Positions 1-9,287 of a stretch of DNA of 64,000 nucleotides are shown here, piece after piece. The notes below the pieces were generated by a model. The model had not been told where the DNA came from and searched no databases. It saw nothing but the letters and a program-made list of their open reading frames with translations. Source of the DNA: Brevundimonas lenta (GTDB lineage Bacteria; Pseudomonadota; Alphaproteobacteria; Caulobacterales; Caulobacteraceae). Location: positions 682,001 through 746,000 of the forward strand of contig NZ_JACIDM010000002.1 in NCBI RefSeq assembly GCF_014196335.1, in the 5' to 3' direction. Within the stretch, counting starts at the first letter, position 1. The number at the start of each line of letters is the position of its first letter. A program made the translations under genes and the position numbers.

Positions 1-155
1 CGCCGTTTTTCGACGGCTTCAGGAACGAACTGGCGTCGTACAGGGTGTCGAAATCGGCCGCGCAGTTCCCGAAGAACCGGCCGGTCCCCTACGCCCTGAT
101 CTCCGACATGGCGAAGGTCAGGGCGCGGGAGAACCGTGAGCGCGCCAAGGCCTAG
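1..155 (+). CDS. C-terminal end of a DUF1801/YdhG-like protein (partial)
   Basis: The window opens inside a plus-strand reading frame whose codons start at position 3 and which ends with TAG at 153-155. About 50 residues are visible. They contain [20 protein letters not shown] and then a charged, basic end ([15 protein letters not shown]). A beta segment followed by QFPxxxPVP and a final basic helix is how DUF1801 (YdhG-type) domains usually end, so I infer that family. The stop overlaps the stop of the convergent aldo/keto reductase gene by two bases. The N-terminal part lies outside the window, so neither the start nor the full domain can be checked. Confidence 0.5.
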   Translation, partial: PFFDGFRNELASYRVSKSAAQFPKNRPVPYALISDMAKVRARENRERAKA

Positions 156-1141
156 CGGTTCAGCGCCGCCCGGGCGGTTTCCGCATAGCGGTGACCCGAC
201 GCGGCGCCCTTGGGGAAGACCGCCTCGATACGCGCGAGGTCGTCGGCCGTCAGCATGATGTCGGCGGCGGCGGCATTGTCTTCCAGAGTGCGGATACGGC
301 GGGTGCCGGGGATCGGGACCAAGTGTTCACCCTGCGCCAGCACCCAGGCCAGCGCGAGTTGGGCCGCAGTGACGCCCTTGTCATCGGCGATGGCCGTGAC
401 CGCCTCGACCAGGTCGAGGTTCTTCTGGAAATTCTCGCCGGTGAAGCGCGGGTTGGTGCGGCGGAAGTCGTCGGCGGCGAGGTCGTCGATGGAGCGGATC
501 TCGCCCGACAGGAAGCCGCGGCCCAACGGGCTGTAGGGCACGAAGCCGATGCCCAGTTCCTCACAGGTGGCCAGCAGTTCGTCCTCCGGCTCGCGGCTCC
601 ACAGGGAGTACTCGGTCTGCAGGGCGGTGATCGGATGGGTGGCGTGGCCGCGACGCAGGGTCTCCGGCGCGGCTTCCGACAGGCCGAGGAAGCGGACCTT
701 GCCCTCCTTCACCAGCTCGCCCATCGCCCCGACCGTCTCCTCGATCGGCGTGTTCGGGTCGACGCGGTGCAGATAATAGAGATCGACGTGGTCGACCTGC
801 AGCCGCTTCAGGCTGCCCTCGATGGCGCGACGCACATTGGCGGGCGAACCATCGACGGTCAGGGCGGTGCGCTCGGCGTTGTAGCCGATGCCGAATTTGG
901 TGGCGATGAAGGCCTGGTCGCGACGGCCCTTGAGCGCCTCGCCGAGCAGTTCCTCGTTGGTGTGGGGGCCGTACATCTCGGCCGTGTCGAGGAAGGTGAC
1001 GCCCAGATCGAGGGCGCGATGGATGACCTCGGCGCCGCCCGCCATGTCGAGCTTGTCGCCATAGAAGGCGCTCATGCCCATGCAGCCGAGACCGATGGCC
1101 GAAACCTCAGGGCCCGAACGACCCAGCTTGCGCGTCTTCAT
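152..1141 (-). CDS. Aldo/keto reductase (AKR13-like)
   Basis: A 329-residue cytosolic NADPH-dependent oxidoreductase of the aldo/keto reductase superfamily. The tetrad is visible: Asp52 (in LDTAEMYG), Tyr57, Lys82 (ATKFG) and His125 (YYLHRVDP). The C-terminal part has the [10 protein letters not shown] and VPIPGTRR segments that bind the cofactor phosphate in this family. The frame is open for 17 more codons upstream, but I start at the ATG at 1141 because AGGAGA precedes it by about 7 nt and the family N-terminus ([19 protein letters not shown]) begins there. The substrate cannot be told from sequence; relatives act on aldehydes, ketones or pyridoxal. The gene is probably transcribed alone, 73 bp downstream of the peptidase gene. 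Confidence 0.9.
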   Translation of the reverse strand: MKTRKLGRSGPEVSAIGLGCMGMSAFYGDKLDMAGGAEVIHRALDLGVTFLDTAEMYGPHTNEELLGEALKGRRDQAFIATKFGIGYNAERTALTVDGSPANVRRAIEGSLKRLQVDHVDLYYLHRVDPNTPIEETVGAMGELVKEGKVRFLGLSEAAPETLRRGHATHPITALQTEYSLWSREPEDELLATCEELGIGFVPYSPLGRGFLSGEIRSIDDLAADDFRRTNPRFTGENFQKNLDLVEAVTAIADDKGVTAAQLALAWVLAQGEHLVPIPGTRRIRTLEDNAAAADIMLTADDLARIEAVFPKGAASGHRYAETARAALNR

Positions 1142-1214
1142 CTGCGCGTCTCCTGAAATGTGAGGAAGCCGGCGGTCGTCCCGCCGGCTCACAGGAGATG
1201 GGCGCCGTTCCGCC

Positions 1215-3029
1215 TTATTTCAAGGGCGCGCAGGCGGTCTCCAGCCAGGCCTTCGACTCGCCGTCCAGCAGCGGACCGACCTTGGCCCAGGTCTCGGCGT
1301 GGTAGGCGTCGACGTAGGCGCGCTCGTCCGGGGTCAGCAGATCGACGTCGATCAGTTTGCGGTCCAGCGGCGCGAAGGTCAGCTGTTCGAAGCCATGCAT
1401 GGGGCGCTCGCCGCCCGGGATGGCGGTCGGCGCGGTAACCACCTGCAGGGTCTCGATGCGGATGCCCCAGTGGCCCTCACGGTAGTAGCCGGGCTCGTTG
1501 GACAGAATCATGCCGGTCAGCAGCGGCTGGGTGTTCACCGCCTTGGCGATGCGCTGCGGGCCCTCGTGGACGCCGAGGTAGCTGCCGACGCCGTGGCCGG
1601 TGCCGTGGTCGTAGTCGAAGCCCTGCATCCACAGCGGCAGGCGCGCCAGCGCGTCCAGCTGGTGCCCGGTCGTGCCGGCCGGGAAGCGCACGGTCGCCAT
1701 GGCGATGTGGCCCTTGAGCACGAGGGTGAACATGCGGCGCTGGTCGGCGGTGGCCTCGCCGACGGCCATGGTGCGGGTGACGTCGGTGGTGCCGTCCAGA
1801 TACTGGCCGCCGCCGTCGACGAGCAGCAGCGAGCCCTTCTCGATGCGGCGGATGGTGCGCGTCACCGGCTTGTAGTGCGGCAGGGCCCCGTTCGGACCGG
1901 CGCCGGCGATGGTGTCGAAGCTGAGGTCCTTGAGCGCGCCGGTCTCCTCGCGGAAACGCTCCAGCGCCTCGGCGACCTCACGCTCGCTGGGCAGGGTCTC
2001 CTGGGCGACGGTGTCGACCCAGTGCAGGAAACGGGTCAGGGCCGCGCCGTCGCGGATGTGGGCCTGGCGCGTGCCCTCGATCTCGACCGGGTTCTTGGAC
2101 GCGCGCGGCAGGGTGCAGGGGTCCATGCCGCGAACGACGGCGGCGCCGGCGTTCTGGAGGCGGTCGAAATACCAGGCCGAGGACTGGCCCGGGTCGACCA
2201 GCACCTTCTGACCGGACAGGGCGTCGAGGGCGCCTTCGAGAGCGTCCGGCGACTCCAGGGTCACCGCATCGCCCAGCCAGGCGGGCAGCTCGTTGGTGAC
2301 CTTGCGCGGGTCGAGGAACAGCCGCGCCGAACCGTCGCTCTTCACGACGGCCTGGGCCAGCGGCAAGGGCGTGCGGATGACGTCGCCGCCGCGAATGTTG
2401 AACAGCCAGGCGATCGAGGCCGGGGCAGTCAGGACGGTGGCGTCGGCGCCGGCCTTGGCCACCGCCTCGCCGATGCGGGCGCGTTTCGCGGCGCTGGTCT
2501 CGCCCGTGTAGCGATCCTCGTGCGGCACGACGGGCGCGGTCGGCTGGCCGGGACGATCCTCGGCCCAGGCCAGGTCCAGCGGATTGACGTCGACGGGCTT
2601 CAGTTCGGCGCCGGCCTTCTTCGCCGCGCGCTTCAACGTCGCGAGCGCATCGGGGCTGTGCAGGCGGGGGTCGTAGCCGATGACCGAGCCCTTCGGCGCG
2701 CGCTCGAGGTAGGCGGGGACGCCGCCCTCGACGAGATCGAGAATCTCGAACTGCGCCGGGTCGACCTGGGCGCGGACCTGAACCGTGTAGCGGCCATCGG
2801 CGAAGACCGCTGCGCGGTCCTTCATCACCACCCCGGCGCCGGCCGAGCCGGTGAAGCCGCTGACCCAGGCCAGCCGGTCATTGGCGGCGGGAAGATATTC
2901 GTTCTGGTGCTCGTCCTCGTGAGGGACCAGCAGGCCGTCGAGGCCCTGCTCGGCCATCTTCGCGCGGACGCGGGGAAGGTGTTTGGCCCCGAAGGACGGA
3001 TCGGTGGTTTCGTCGTAGGTCTGGCGCAT
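1215..3029 (-). CDS. Aminopeptidase P family Xaa-Pro peptidase (M24B)
   Basis: A 604-residue metallopeptidase expected to remove N-terminal residues that precede proline, in the cytosol. It has two creatinase-type N-terminal domains (about 15-160 and 170-320), then a pita-bread catalytic domain. The five dinuclear metal ligands are in place: Asp405 and Asp416 ([16 protein letters not shown]), His479 (GTGHGVG), Glu512 (SNEPGYY) and Glu526 (GIRIETL). The length matches the long bacterial and eukaryotic aminopeptidase P forms (about 600), not the 440-residue E. coli PepP. A repeat element (3072-3220) separates it from the upstream gene on the same strand, so it probably has its own promoter. Confidence 0.93.
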   Translation of the reverse strand: MRQTYDETTDPSFGAKHLPRVRAKMAEQGLDGLLVPHEDEHQNEYLPAANDRLAWVSGFTGSAGAGVVMKDRAAVFADGRYTVQVRAQVDPAQFEILDLVEGGVPAYLERAPKGSVIGYDPRLHSPDALATLKRAAKKAGAELKPVDVNPLDLAWAEDRPGQPTAPVVPHEDRYTGETSAAKRARIGEAVAKAGADATVLTAPASIAWLFNIRGGDVIRTPLPLAQAVVKSDGSARLFLDPRKVTNELPAWLGDAVTLESPDALEGALDALSGQKVLVDPGQSSAWYFDRLQNAGAAVVRGMDPCTLPRASKNPVEIEGTRQAHIRDGAALTRFLHWVDTVAQETLPSEREVAEALERFREETGALKDLSFDTIAGAGPNGALPHYKPVTRTIRRIEKGSLLLVDGGGQYLDGTTDVTRTMAVGEATADQRRMFTLVLKGHIAMATVRFPAGTTGHQLDALARLPLWMQGFDYDHGTGHGVGSYLGVHEGPQRIAKAVNTQPLLTGMILSNEPGYYREGHWGIRIETLQVVTAPTAIPGGERPMHGFEQLTFAPLDRKLIDVDLLTPDERAYVDAYHAETWAKVGPLLDGESKAWLETACAPLK

Positions 3030-3071
3030 GGGGGAGGCTTAGCATCCCCACGACCGCCTTGTGGAGAGCAT

Positions 3072-3220
3072 CCCTCTCCCGATGGGAGAGGGCTTGAGCG
3101 CACGAGCGCATCGCGCTCGTCCTGGCGCGAAAGGGTGAGGGTCGGCAGCGCGTAAATCATCGCCACCCGACCCTCATCCGACGGGGCTCCGCCCCGCCAC
3201 CTTCTCCCATCGGGAGAAGG
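3072..3220. repeat. Composite palindromic intergenic repeat
   Basis: Two similar hairpins bound this 149-bp gap element: CCCTCTCCCGATGGGAGAGGG at 3072-3092 with 9-bp stems, and CCTTCTCCCATCGGGAGAAGG at 3200-3220 with 9-bp stems. Between them are more inverted pieces, including GGGTGAGGGTCGG against CCGACCCTCATCC and a GGGGCTCCGCCCC hairpin. Close variants occur at 29381-29615 and 49703-49882, so this is a dispersed family. The right-hand hairpin lies just after the stop of the 3228-3686 gene and could also end its transcription. Confidence 0.8.
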
Positions 3221-3227
3221 AAGCGCG

Positions 3228-3686
3228 TCAGCCCTGCGGCGGCGTCGGTGAAACCGTTTCGCCCGGCGCGGGACGCGGCGGCGGCTGGACCTCGCGTTCG
3301 ATCACGATCGGGCTGGGCTGAACCGCCCTGGCCTCGGCGGCGCGGGCCTCGCTGGCGGCGCGGACGGCGTCGGCCTGGGAGCGGGCGGCGTCGGCGCGGG
3401 CGATGTCGACGCTGGCCTGGGCGCCGGCGACCTGGCCGGCGATCACCGCCTGGTCGGCCTGGGCCTGGGCGGCGGCCGCATCGGCCTGGGCCTGCAGCAG
3501 CGCCTCGTCGGTCTGCGGGCCGGAGCCGCGCGCGAACAGAATCCAGAGGACGGCGATCAGCGCCAGTCCCCCGAGGATGCCGGCGATCCACCATCCGGTG
3601 TTGGATTCGCGCACGACGACGGTCTCGACCGTCTCGGTCGTCGTTACATGCGGGCGTTGGGGATCGATATTGGGATCGTACGTCAC
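3228..3686 (-). CDS. Single-pass membrane protein with Ala/Gln-rich coiled coil
   Basis: A 152-residue protein that I cannot assign to a named family. It has about 30 polar N-terminal residues, one membrane segment (WWIAGILGGLALIAVLWILF, about 32-51), an Ala/Gln/Asp-rich stretch (about 57-122) predicted to be a helical coiled coil, and a proline-rich tail. The start is GTG at 3686, preceded by GGAGGAG at 8 nt. Most of the protein is probably periplasmic or cytoplasmic coiled coil anchored to the inner membrane. The low-complexity Ala heptads make homology calls unreliable. Confidence 0.7.
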   Translation of the reverse strand: MTYDPNIDPQRPHVTTTETVETVVVRESNTGWWIAGILGGLALIAVLWILFARGSGPQTDEALLQAQADAAAAQAQADQAVIAGQVAGAQASVDIARADAARSQADAVRAASEARAAEARAVQPSPIVIEREVQPPPRPAPGETVSPTPPQG

Positions 3687-3741
3687 TGCGGGCTCCTCCG
3701 GGTTACCCCTTAGGAACGGCCCCGCTCGCGCGCCGTTCCGC

Positions 3742-4611
3742 CTAGCCCATCCGTCTCAGAACCAGGGCGCTCCAGGCGTCGCGGTGGATGCGGCGCTCCA
3801 GCACGAAGCCGCGCGACAGATAGGCGGCGGTGACGCGGCGCTCCTGGGTGCGCAGCAGGCCGGACAGGATGGCGACGCCGCCGATGTGCAGCGCCTCCTT
3901 GATGTCCTGGGACAGGCTGACCAGCGGCGGAGCGAGGATGTTGGCGAACACCAGATCGTAGGGCCCCTGCCCGCGCACCTTGCGATCGTTCAGGCCCGAG
4001 GCGTGGACGAAGCGGGCGTCGGCCATGTTCAGCTTCGCGTTCTCGTTGGCGATGCGGACCGAGGGCGCGTCGATGTCGGTGCCGACGGCGACCTTCGATC
4101 CGCTCTTCGCCGCGGCGATGGCGAGGATGCCCGTACCGCAGCCGACGTCGAGCACGCGCTCGAAACGTTCGCGCTTCAGCAGTTCGTCGAAGGCCTGCAG
4201 GCAACCGACCGTGGTGCCGTGGTGGCCGGTGCCGAAGGCGGCGCCGGCGTCGATCTTCAGGTTCACGGTGTTGCGCGGGACCCGGCCCTGGTCGTGGGCG
4301 CCGTAGACGAAGAAGCGGCCGGCGCGCACCGGCGGCAGGCCCGACAGGGACATGGCCAGCCAGTCAGCGTCGGCCAGTTTCTCGACGGTGACGGACAGAC
4401 CGTCGTGCGCCTTCAGGGTCGCCTCGACCCCCTCGGCTTCCTCGTCCGTGGTCGGGAAGGCGTCGATGCGCCAGATGCCGCGATCCTCGTCTTCCTCGAG
4501 GATCGAGTAGGTCGCACCCTCCAGCATGGGGTCGGCGTCGAGGGCCTCGGCGGCGGTCTCGGCGATAAAGCGCGGGCCACGCGCGATTATTTGAACAGCG
4601 GACTCGGACAT
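3742..4611 (-). CDS. prmA: Ribosomal protein L11 methyltransferase
   Basis: A 289-residue SAM-dependent methyltransferase that trimethylates ribosomal protein L11. The N-terminal part (about 1-110) is the L11-recognition domain. The catalytic Rossmann domain begins with the family motif GTGHHGTT (127-134). It carries motif [10 protein letters not shown] (153-161), and NILAPPL (224-230) replaces the NPPY of other amino-methyltransferases, which is the PrmA signature. It is divergent from the histone-like gene at 4703, so the roughly 90 bp between them should hold both promoters. Confidence 0.95.
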   Translation of the reverse strand: MSESAVQIIARGPRFIAETAAEALDADPMLEGATYSILEEDEDRGIWRIDAFPTTDEEAEGVEATLKAHDGLSVTVEKLADADWLAMSLSGLPPVRAGRFFVYGAHDQGRVPRNTVNLKIDAGAAFGTGHHGTTVGCLQAFDELLKRERFERVLDVGCGTGILAIAAAKSGSKVAVGTDIDAPSVRIANENAKLNMADARFVHASGLNDRKVRGQGPYDLVFANILAPPLVSLSQDIKEALHIGGVAILSGLLRTQERRVTAAYLSRGFVLERRIHRDAWSALVLRRMG

Positions 4612-4702
4612 TTCTCAAACACCGCTAAGATCACGAATCGAGACACGCGCTGGCGTGCTCTCTTTCGCCAGCAAACTTATCATCCGAGGGGTCGGGGAAT
4701 TC

Positions 4703-5272
4703 ATGGCTAAAGCACCATCCAAGTCGAGTACCGCAAAGCCGAAAGCGGCCACCGCCGCTTCCAAGCCTAAAGCAGCGCCGAAGTCGAGCGCCGCGAAGAC
4801 CGCGACTGCAAAACCTGCTGTGAAGGCTGTGGCTCCCAAGGCCGCCGCCAAGCCCGCGACCAAGGTCGTCGCCCCCGCCAAGGCCGCCGCGCCGAAGGCT
4901 GCGGCTCCGAAGAAGGCCGCTGCTCCGAAGGCCGCCGCCAAGCCGGCCGCTGCGAAGACCGCGGCTCCCAAGGCTGCTCCGAAGGCGGCTGCGAAGCCCG
5001 CCGCCAAGGCCGCTCCGAAGGCCGCCGCCAAACCGGCCGCCCCCAAGGTTGCTCCGAAGGCCGCGGCTCCCAAGGCCGCTCCGAAGGCTGCTGCTCCGAA
5101 GGCCGCCGCGCCGGTCGTGGCTCCGAAGCCGGTCGTGGCTCCGGTCGCCGCCGCTCCGGTCGCTGCGCCGAAGCCCGCCGTGGCTCCCGCGCCGGCTCCC
5201 GCCGCCGCCAAGCCGGCCGAGAGCAAGGGCTTCTTCGCCTGGCTCGACCGCGCGATCTTCGGCAAGAAGTAA
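4703..5272 (+). CDS. Histone H1-like Ala/Lys/Pro-rich DNA-binding protein
   Basis: A 189-residue, very basic low-complexity protein built from degenerate PKAAAPKAA and KPAAKAA units, like the C-terminal tail of histone H1 and the bacterial HC1/HC2/AlgP family. I start at the ATG at 4703 (MAKAPSKSSTAKPKA); the frame is open for 16 codons upstream, but the H1-like composition begins here. The last 20 or so residues differ (KGFFAWLDRAIFGKK), giving a short aromatic/amphipathic end. Inferred role: binding nucleoid DNA by charge. A clear hairpin terminator follows at 5304-5336. Repeat-driven length variation between strains is likely. Confidence 0.75.
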   Translation: MAKAPSKSSTAKPKAATAASKPKAAPKSSAAKTATAKPAVKAVAPKAAAKPATKVVAPAKAAAPKAAAPKKAAAPKAAAKPAAAKTAAPKAAPKAAAKPAAKAAPKAAAKPAAPKVAPKAAAPKAAPKAAAPKAAAPVVAPKPVVAPVAAAPVAAPKPAVAPAPAPAAAKPAESKGFFAWLDRAIFGKK

Positions 5273-5303
5273 GCACCGGGTCCGACCAGACCTGAAATGA
5301 AGA

Positions 5304-5336
5304 AGCCCCGGAGGATCGTTCCTCCGGGGCTTTCTC
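5304..5336. terminator. Rho-independent terminator, probably shared
   Basis: The arms AGCCCCGGAGG (5304-5314) and CCTCCGGGGCT (5321-5331) form a perfect 11-bp stem around a 6-nt loop, followed by TTTCT on the plus strand. On the opposite strand the stem is followed by TCTTCATTT. It sits between the stops of the histone-like gene (plus) and the DUF3126 gene (minus), so it can serve both. Confidence 0.85.
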
Positions 5337-5356
5337 ATGCGCGCTCTACAGCAAAA

Positions 5357-5566
5357 CTATTCCGGCAGATCTTCGGCCAGGATCGCCATCTCGAACATGA
5401 AGCTGCCCGCCTCATCCTCGTCCTCGAAGACGACGCCGATGAACTCGTCGCCGACGTAGACCTCAGCCGAGTCGCTGGGCTTGCCGCGCGGCTTCAGGAT
5501 GATGCCGCCGGTGTTGAAAGTGCGCTTCAGGTGCGTCTCGACGCGCTTCATGTCGGCGGTGTTCAT
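5357..5566 (-). CDS. DUF3126 family protein
   Basis: A 69-residue small acidic protein. The motif order LKRTFN, SAEVYVGDEFIGVVFEDEDE and SFMFEMAIL matches the alphaproteobacterial DUF3126 family as I know it, over its full length. No catalytic residues, signal peptide or membrane segment are visible. The family has no established function. It lies 62 bp downstream of the cysE stop on the same strand, so it may be read from the cysE transcript. Confidence 0.85.
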   Translation of the reverse strand: MNTADMKRVETHLKRTFNTGGIILKPRGKPSDSAEVYVGDEFIGVVFEDEDEAGSFMFEMAILAEDLPE

Positions 5567-5628
5567 TGGGGGGACCTCAGGCTGAATTTCGCGGCGGACC
5601 CTAGAGAAACGGCGCCGCCAGGGGAACC

Positions 5629-6474
5629 CTAGATGACGAAGTCGTACACGATGTCAGCGAGGGTATGATCCATCGTGCGGGCCGGAGCGGGCTCGGTCGG
5701 GCAGTTGACCAGGCGCGCCGGGACGCCGGCGACGGTGCAACCGGCGGGAACGGCCTTCAGCACGACGGAGCCTGAGGCCACCTTGGCGAAGTCGCCGACC
5801 TTGATGTTGCCCAGCACCTTGGCGCCCGCGCCCAGCAGGACGCCGTTGCCGATCTTGGGATGGCGGTCGCCGCGATCAGCGCCGGTGCCGCCCAGGGTGA
5901 CGCCGTGCAGCATGGAGACGCCGTCGCCGACCACCGCCGTCTCGCCGATGACGATGCCGGTGCCGTGGTCGAGGAACAGGCCCGAGCCCATCCGGGCGGC
6001 CGGGTGGATGTCGATCTGGAACAGCTCCGACATGCGACTCTGCAGATGGAAGGCCAGGGTCTCGCGCCCTTGCGTCCACAGCCAGTGGGCCACGCGATGG
6101 CCCTGCAGCGCCTGGTAGCCCTTGAAGTAGAGGAAGGGCTGCAACAGCGAACGGATGGCGGGATCACGCTCCGACACCGCATGCAGGTCCGCTTCGGCGG
6201 CCGCGACGATGGCGGGATCGGCGTCGTAGGCGTCGCGGCAGATCTCGCGCACCGACATGGCGCCCAGCTCGGCGTCGCCCAGCTTGCGGGCCAGCTGGAA
6301 GCTGAGGGCCGAGGCCAGATCGTTGTGCGACAGGATCACCGCATTCATCTGGGTGGCCAGATGCGGCTCGGCCCGCGCGGCCTCCTCGGCGGCGGCGCGC
6401 AACAGCGACCAGGCGCCCAGGTCCGGGGCGGGTTCAGCGGCGACGACTTCGAGCTTGGGCATCAAGGGCTCCAT
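5629..6474 (-). CDS. cysE: Serine O-acetyltransferase
   Basis: A 281-residue enzyme that acetylates L-serine with acetyl-CoA to O-acetylserine, the first step of cysteine synthesis. It has an N-terminal helical domain (about 15-150) and then a left-handed beta-helix of hexapeptide repeats, with HGTGIVIGETAVVGDG, HGVTLGGTG, DRHPKIGNGVLLGAGAKVLG and the usual C-terminal VAGVPARLV. The ATG four codons downstream (MPKLEVV) is an alternative start. The Nudix gene ends only 10 bp upstream, so the two are probably cotranscribed. Confidence 0.95.
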   Translation of the reverse strand: MEPLMPKLEVVAAEPAPDLGAWSLLRAAAEEAARAEPHLATQMNAVILSHNDLASALSFQLARKLGDAELGAMSVREICRDAYDADPAIVAAAEADLHAVSERDPAIRSLLQPFLYFKGYQALQGHRVAHWLWTQGRETLAFHLQSRMSELFQIDIHPAARMGSGLFLDHGTGIVIGETAVVGDGVSMLHGVTLGGTGADRGDRHPKIGNGVLLGAGAKVLGNIKVGDFAKVASGSVVLKAVPAGCTVAGVPARLVNCPTEPAPARTMDHTLADIVYDFVI

Positions 6475-6484
6475 CAGGCGGCGA

Positions 6485-7135
6485 TCATACGCCCGCCAGC
6501 ATGGCTTTGGACAGATCGGCGGGCAGTTCGCCCTCCTTCGCCATATGGTAGGCGCGCAGAACCGTCGCCAGGGTGAACATGTCCCGGATCGATCCGCGCG
6601 CGACCTCGCGCAGCAGATCGCCGAACGGCACGCGGATGACGCGGATGATCTCGGTCTCGTCCGGCGCGATCGGAACCTGGGTGAAGTCCCACGCCAGCCA
6701 GGCGATGGCGCGCTCGTCGGTGATCGAGTTCGACATCTCGGCCTTGTAGGCCAACCGCCATTGCGCCGCGGCCAGACCGGCCTCCTCGGCCAGTTCGCGC
6801 TTGGCGCCGTCCAGCGGGTCTTCGTTGAAAGGGGCGCCGCCTTCGGGCATCTCCCACGACCAGTTCATCAGGGCGAAGCGCTGCTGGCCGACCAGGGTGA
6901 CGGTTCCGTCGGCGTGCAGGGGCAGGACGCCGACCGACATGTTCTGCGGCCGCATGACCATGTAGTCCGCCTTGTGCCCGGTCGGGGCGGTGGCGTCGTG
7001 GCGCGTCAGGCGCATCCACGGGCTTTCGAAGAAGACGCTGTGGCCGGCGTCCTGCCACGGCGGCGGGCGGTTGCTTCCGTCGTCCCATGAGGGCAGCGGG
7101 CGGTCGGCGTCGAAGTCAGCGCGGGAGTCGGTCAT
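6485..7135 (-). CDS. Nudix hydrolase, ADP-ribose pyrophosphatase-like
   Basis: A 216-residue cytosolic hydrolase of nucleoside diphosphates linked to another group. The Nudix box is complete: GG, then E, then KRELAEEAGL (GX5EX7REUXEEXGU). The preceding region (VTLVGQQRFALMNWSWEMPEGG) resembles the QYR/ELPAG strand of NudF-type ADP-ribose pyrophosphatases. The N-terminal WQDAGHSVFFESPWMRL is typical of a subgroup of longer Nudix proteins. The substrate is inferred from resemblance only. It overlaps nothing and lies 10 bp upstream of cysE. Confidence 0.85.
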   Translation of the reverse strand: MTDSRADFDADRPLPSWDDGSNRPPPWQDAGHSVFFESPWMRLTRHDATAPTGHKADYMVMRPQNMSVGVLPLHADGTVTLVGQQRFALMNWSWEMPEGGAPFNEDPLDGAKRELAEEAGLAAAQWRLAYKAEMSNSITDERAIAWLAWDFTQVPIAPDETEIIRVIRVPFGDLLREVARGSIRDMFTLATVLRAYHMAKEGELPADLSKAMLAGV

Positions 7136-7180
7136 GCGTCGGGTATGGCGCCGGAGGGATCGGACGACTAGCTAGGCTGC

Positions 7181-7783
7181 ATGACCGACGCCGACCTGGG
7201 ATCCGCCCTCCCCCTCCCGACCGCCTCCGCCGAGCTGCAGCATCGCCTCGCCACCCGCCGCTCGGCGCCCGCCCAGGCGCTGACGGAGCCAGGTCCGTCG
7301 AAGGCGGAGATCGAACGCATCCTGGAGCTGGGCGCGCGCACGCCGGATCACGGCAAGCTGTTCCCGTGGCGGTTCGTGGTCATGGGGCCGCAATCGCGCG
7401 CAAGGCTCGCCGAAGACCTGGCCGTGCTGGCGAAGCACCAGCCCGACCCCGGCAAGGCGGACAAGGTGCTGTCCAAGCTGACCGCCGCGCCGGTGACCAT
7501 TCTGGTCGTCTCGACGCCCATCGCCGGCCACAAGGTCCCGAAGTGGGAGCAGCGGCTGTCCGCCGGCGCGGTGTGCATGAACATCGAGCACGCGGCGGCG
7601 GCGCTGGGCTACGCCTCCAGCTGGATCACCGACTGGTACAGCTACGACCGCAAGGCGCTGGCGATGTATGAGGTCGGCGAGGACGAGCGGGTGGCGGGCT
7701 TCATCCACATCGGCAGTCTGGCAGAGGCGCCGCTGGAGCGGCCGCGGCCGGACCTGGCCGGCCTGACGACCTACCGGCCCTGA
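7181..7783 (+). CDS. Nitroreductase family protein (YdjA-like)
   Basis: A 200-residue FMN-dependent oxidoreductase. It has the short form of the nitroreductase fold: RRSAPAQALTEPGPS binds the FMN phosphate, ARTPDHGKLFPWRF matches the APDHGRLRPWRF motif of the YdjA subgroup, and SAGAVCMNIEHAAAALGYASSWIT carries the second flavin-contact helix. The start ATG at 7181 leaves 45 bp to the divergent Nudix start. The physiological substrate of this subgroup is unknown. Confidence 0.9.
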   Translation: MTDADLGSALPLPTASAELQHRLATRRSAPAQALTEPGPSKAEIERILELGARTPDHGKLFPWRFVVMGPQSRARLAEDLAVLAKHQPDPGKADKVLSKLTAAPVTILVVSTPIAGHKVPKWEQRLSAGAVCMNIEHAAAALGYASSWITDWYSYDRKALAMYEVGEDERVAGFIHIGSLAEAPLERPRPDLAGLTTYRP

Positions 7784-7890
7784 GTCAGGATCGCCTCGAT
7801 CTGGAAGCCGACAGCGACGACGAACGCCAGGCTCACCAGCACGATGGCGGCGATGAACAGGTCGTCGATCAGGTCATGGGTCTGACGCAT
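7771..7890 (-). CDS. Possible 39-residue single-pass membrane peptide
   Basis: A short minus-strand frame runs from ATG at 7890 to TAG at 7771. Its product begins MRQTHDLIDDL, then has a hydrophobic helix (FIAAIVLVSLAFVVAVGF) and a polar end. It fills most of the gap between the nitroreductase and hutI genes and overlaps the last codons of the former in antisense. No clear Shine-Dalgarno precedes the ATG. A charged start followed by one clean membrane helix argues for a real gene, but length alone gives little support. Confidence 0.35.
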   Translation of the reverse strand: MRQTHDLIDDLFIAAIVLVSLAFVVAVGFQIEAILTQGR

Positions 7891-7926
7891 GCCCGTGAGG
7901 ATGCGCAGATTCGCGTTATCTGACGA

Positions 7927-9141
7927 TTAAGCCGCCCGACCGCCGACATAGCGCCGCGCCAGCAGCGGCTTGCCCAGCCAGTAGCAGAGCTCGGCCGGGC
8001 GCTGGATGTCCCAGACCGCCAGATCGGCGACCTTGCCGACCTCGATGGTCCCGACCTCGTCCTGCAGACCCAGGGCCTTCGCCGCGATGCGCGTGGCTCC
8101 GGCCAGGGCCTCCTCCGGCGTGAGGCGGAACTGCACGCAGGCGAGGTTCAGCGCGGCGGTCATCGACGCCACCGGCGAGGTGCCGGGGTTGCAGTCGGTC
8201 GCCACGGCCATGGCCACCCCGTGCTTGCGGAACATCGCGATCGGCGGCGGGGTGGTCTCGCGCAGCATCAGGAAGGCGCCCGGCAGCAGAACGGCGACGA
8301 CGCCCGCCTCGCCCATCGCCCGGGCCCCGGCCTCGGTCGTGTGTTCGACATGGTCCGCCGAAAGGGCGCCGTATTTCGCCGCGAGCGCCGCGCCGCCGCC
8401 GTCCGAAAGCTGGTCGGCGTGCAGTTTGACCGGCAGGCCCAGCGCTTCCGCCCGCTCGAACAGACGGGAGACCTCGTCGCCCGAGAAGGCGATGGGCTCG
8501 CAATAGGCGTCGACGGCATCGACCAGGCCGTCGGATGCCGCGGCGGGCAGGATGTCGTCGATGGCCAGATCGACATAGGCGCCGCGCTCCGCCCGATGCT
8601 CGGGCGGGACGGCATGCAGGCCCAGATAGCTGGTGCGCACGCGCACACCCGCCTCACGCCCTATGCGCCGGGCGACGCGCAGCATCTTCAGTTCGCTGTC
8701 GCGGTCGAGGCCGTAGCCCGACTTGATCTCGACCGTCGTGACGCCCGTGGCCTTCAGGCCCGCGAGACGCGCGATGGCCGAGGCGTAGAGGTCGTCTTCC
8801 GACGCCGTCCGGGTGGCCGCCATGGTCGAGACGATGCCGCCGCCGGCGCGGGCGATCTCTTCATACGTCACGCCCTGTAGCCGCTGTTCGAACTCGCCCG
8901 AACGGTCGCCGCCGAAGACGAGGTGGGTGTGGCAGTCGACCAGCCCCGGCGTGACCCAGCGGCCGTCGAGGCGATCGGCCTCTATGGCCTCATGCGGAGG
9001 CAAATCGGCGCGCGCGCCGGCCCAGACGATGCGGCCGTCGGCGATCAGGATCGCCCCATCCTCGATGGCGCCGTACGGCTCTCCGCCCTCGACCATGGTG
9101 GCCAGGCGGCAGTCGGTGATGAGTTTGTCGGCCTGAATCAT
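7927..9141 (-). CDS. hutI: Imidazolonepropionase
   Basis: A 404-residue amidohydrolase that opens 4-imidazolone-5-propanoate to N-formimidoyl-L-glutamate, the third step of histidine breakdown. The metal site is visible as [13 protein letters not shown] near residue 70, then HADQLSD, HVEHT and a catalytic-type [10 protein letters not shown] near 320. It is the last gene of the minus-strand hutC-hutG-hutI set. A 30-bp inverted-repeat element sits between it and hutG and could reduce or end readthrough into it. Confidence 0.96.
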   Translation of the reverse strand: MIQADKLITDCRLATMVEGGEPYGAIEDGAILIADGRIVWAGARADLPPHEAIEADRLDGRWVTPGLVDCHTHLVFGGDRSGEFEQRLQGVTYEEIARAGGGIVSTMAATRTASEDDLYASAIARLAGLKATGVTTVEIKSGYGLDRDSELKMLRVARRIGREAGVRVRTSYLGLHAVPPEHRAERGAYVDLAIDDILPAAASDGLVDAVDAYCEPIAFSGDEVSRLFERAEALGLPVKLHADQLSDGGGAALAAKYGALSADHVEHTTEAGARAMGEAGVVAVLLPGAFLMLRETTPPPIAMFRKHGVAMAVATDCNPGTSPVASMTAALNLACVQFRLTPEEALAGATRIAAKALGLQDEVGTIEVGKVADLAVWDIQRPAELCYWLGKPLLARRYVGGRAA

Positions 9142-9146
9142 TTTAT

Positions 9147-9277
9147 CCGCTCATCCCCGCGAAAGCGGGGACCCAGTCCTTTGGGTGATCGGTGCAACCG
9201 AGCACGCGTTAACAGTCATCCCGCCCGCCAGTGTTTCCCCGAAATCACTGGGTCCCCGCTTTCGCGGGGATGAGCGG
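9147..9277. repeat. Intergenic element with perfect 30-bp inverted ends
   Basis: Bases 9147-9176 are the exact reverse complement of 9248-9277, with 71 bp between them. Each arm itself holds a CCCCGCGAAAGCGGGG hairpin, so the unit can form either two small hairpins or one long stem. The text (CATCCCCGCGAAAGCGGGGA) is of a type common between genes in alphaproteobacteria. It fills the hutG-hutI gap completely. No target-site duplication is evident. Confidence 0.85.
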
Positions 9278-9287
9278 AAGGGGGAGT

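Noticed and set aside
4655..4702. Longer start of the histone-like gene
   Set aside because: The 16 extra codons are unrelated to the H1-like composition and lie in the promoter region.
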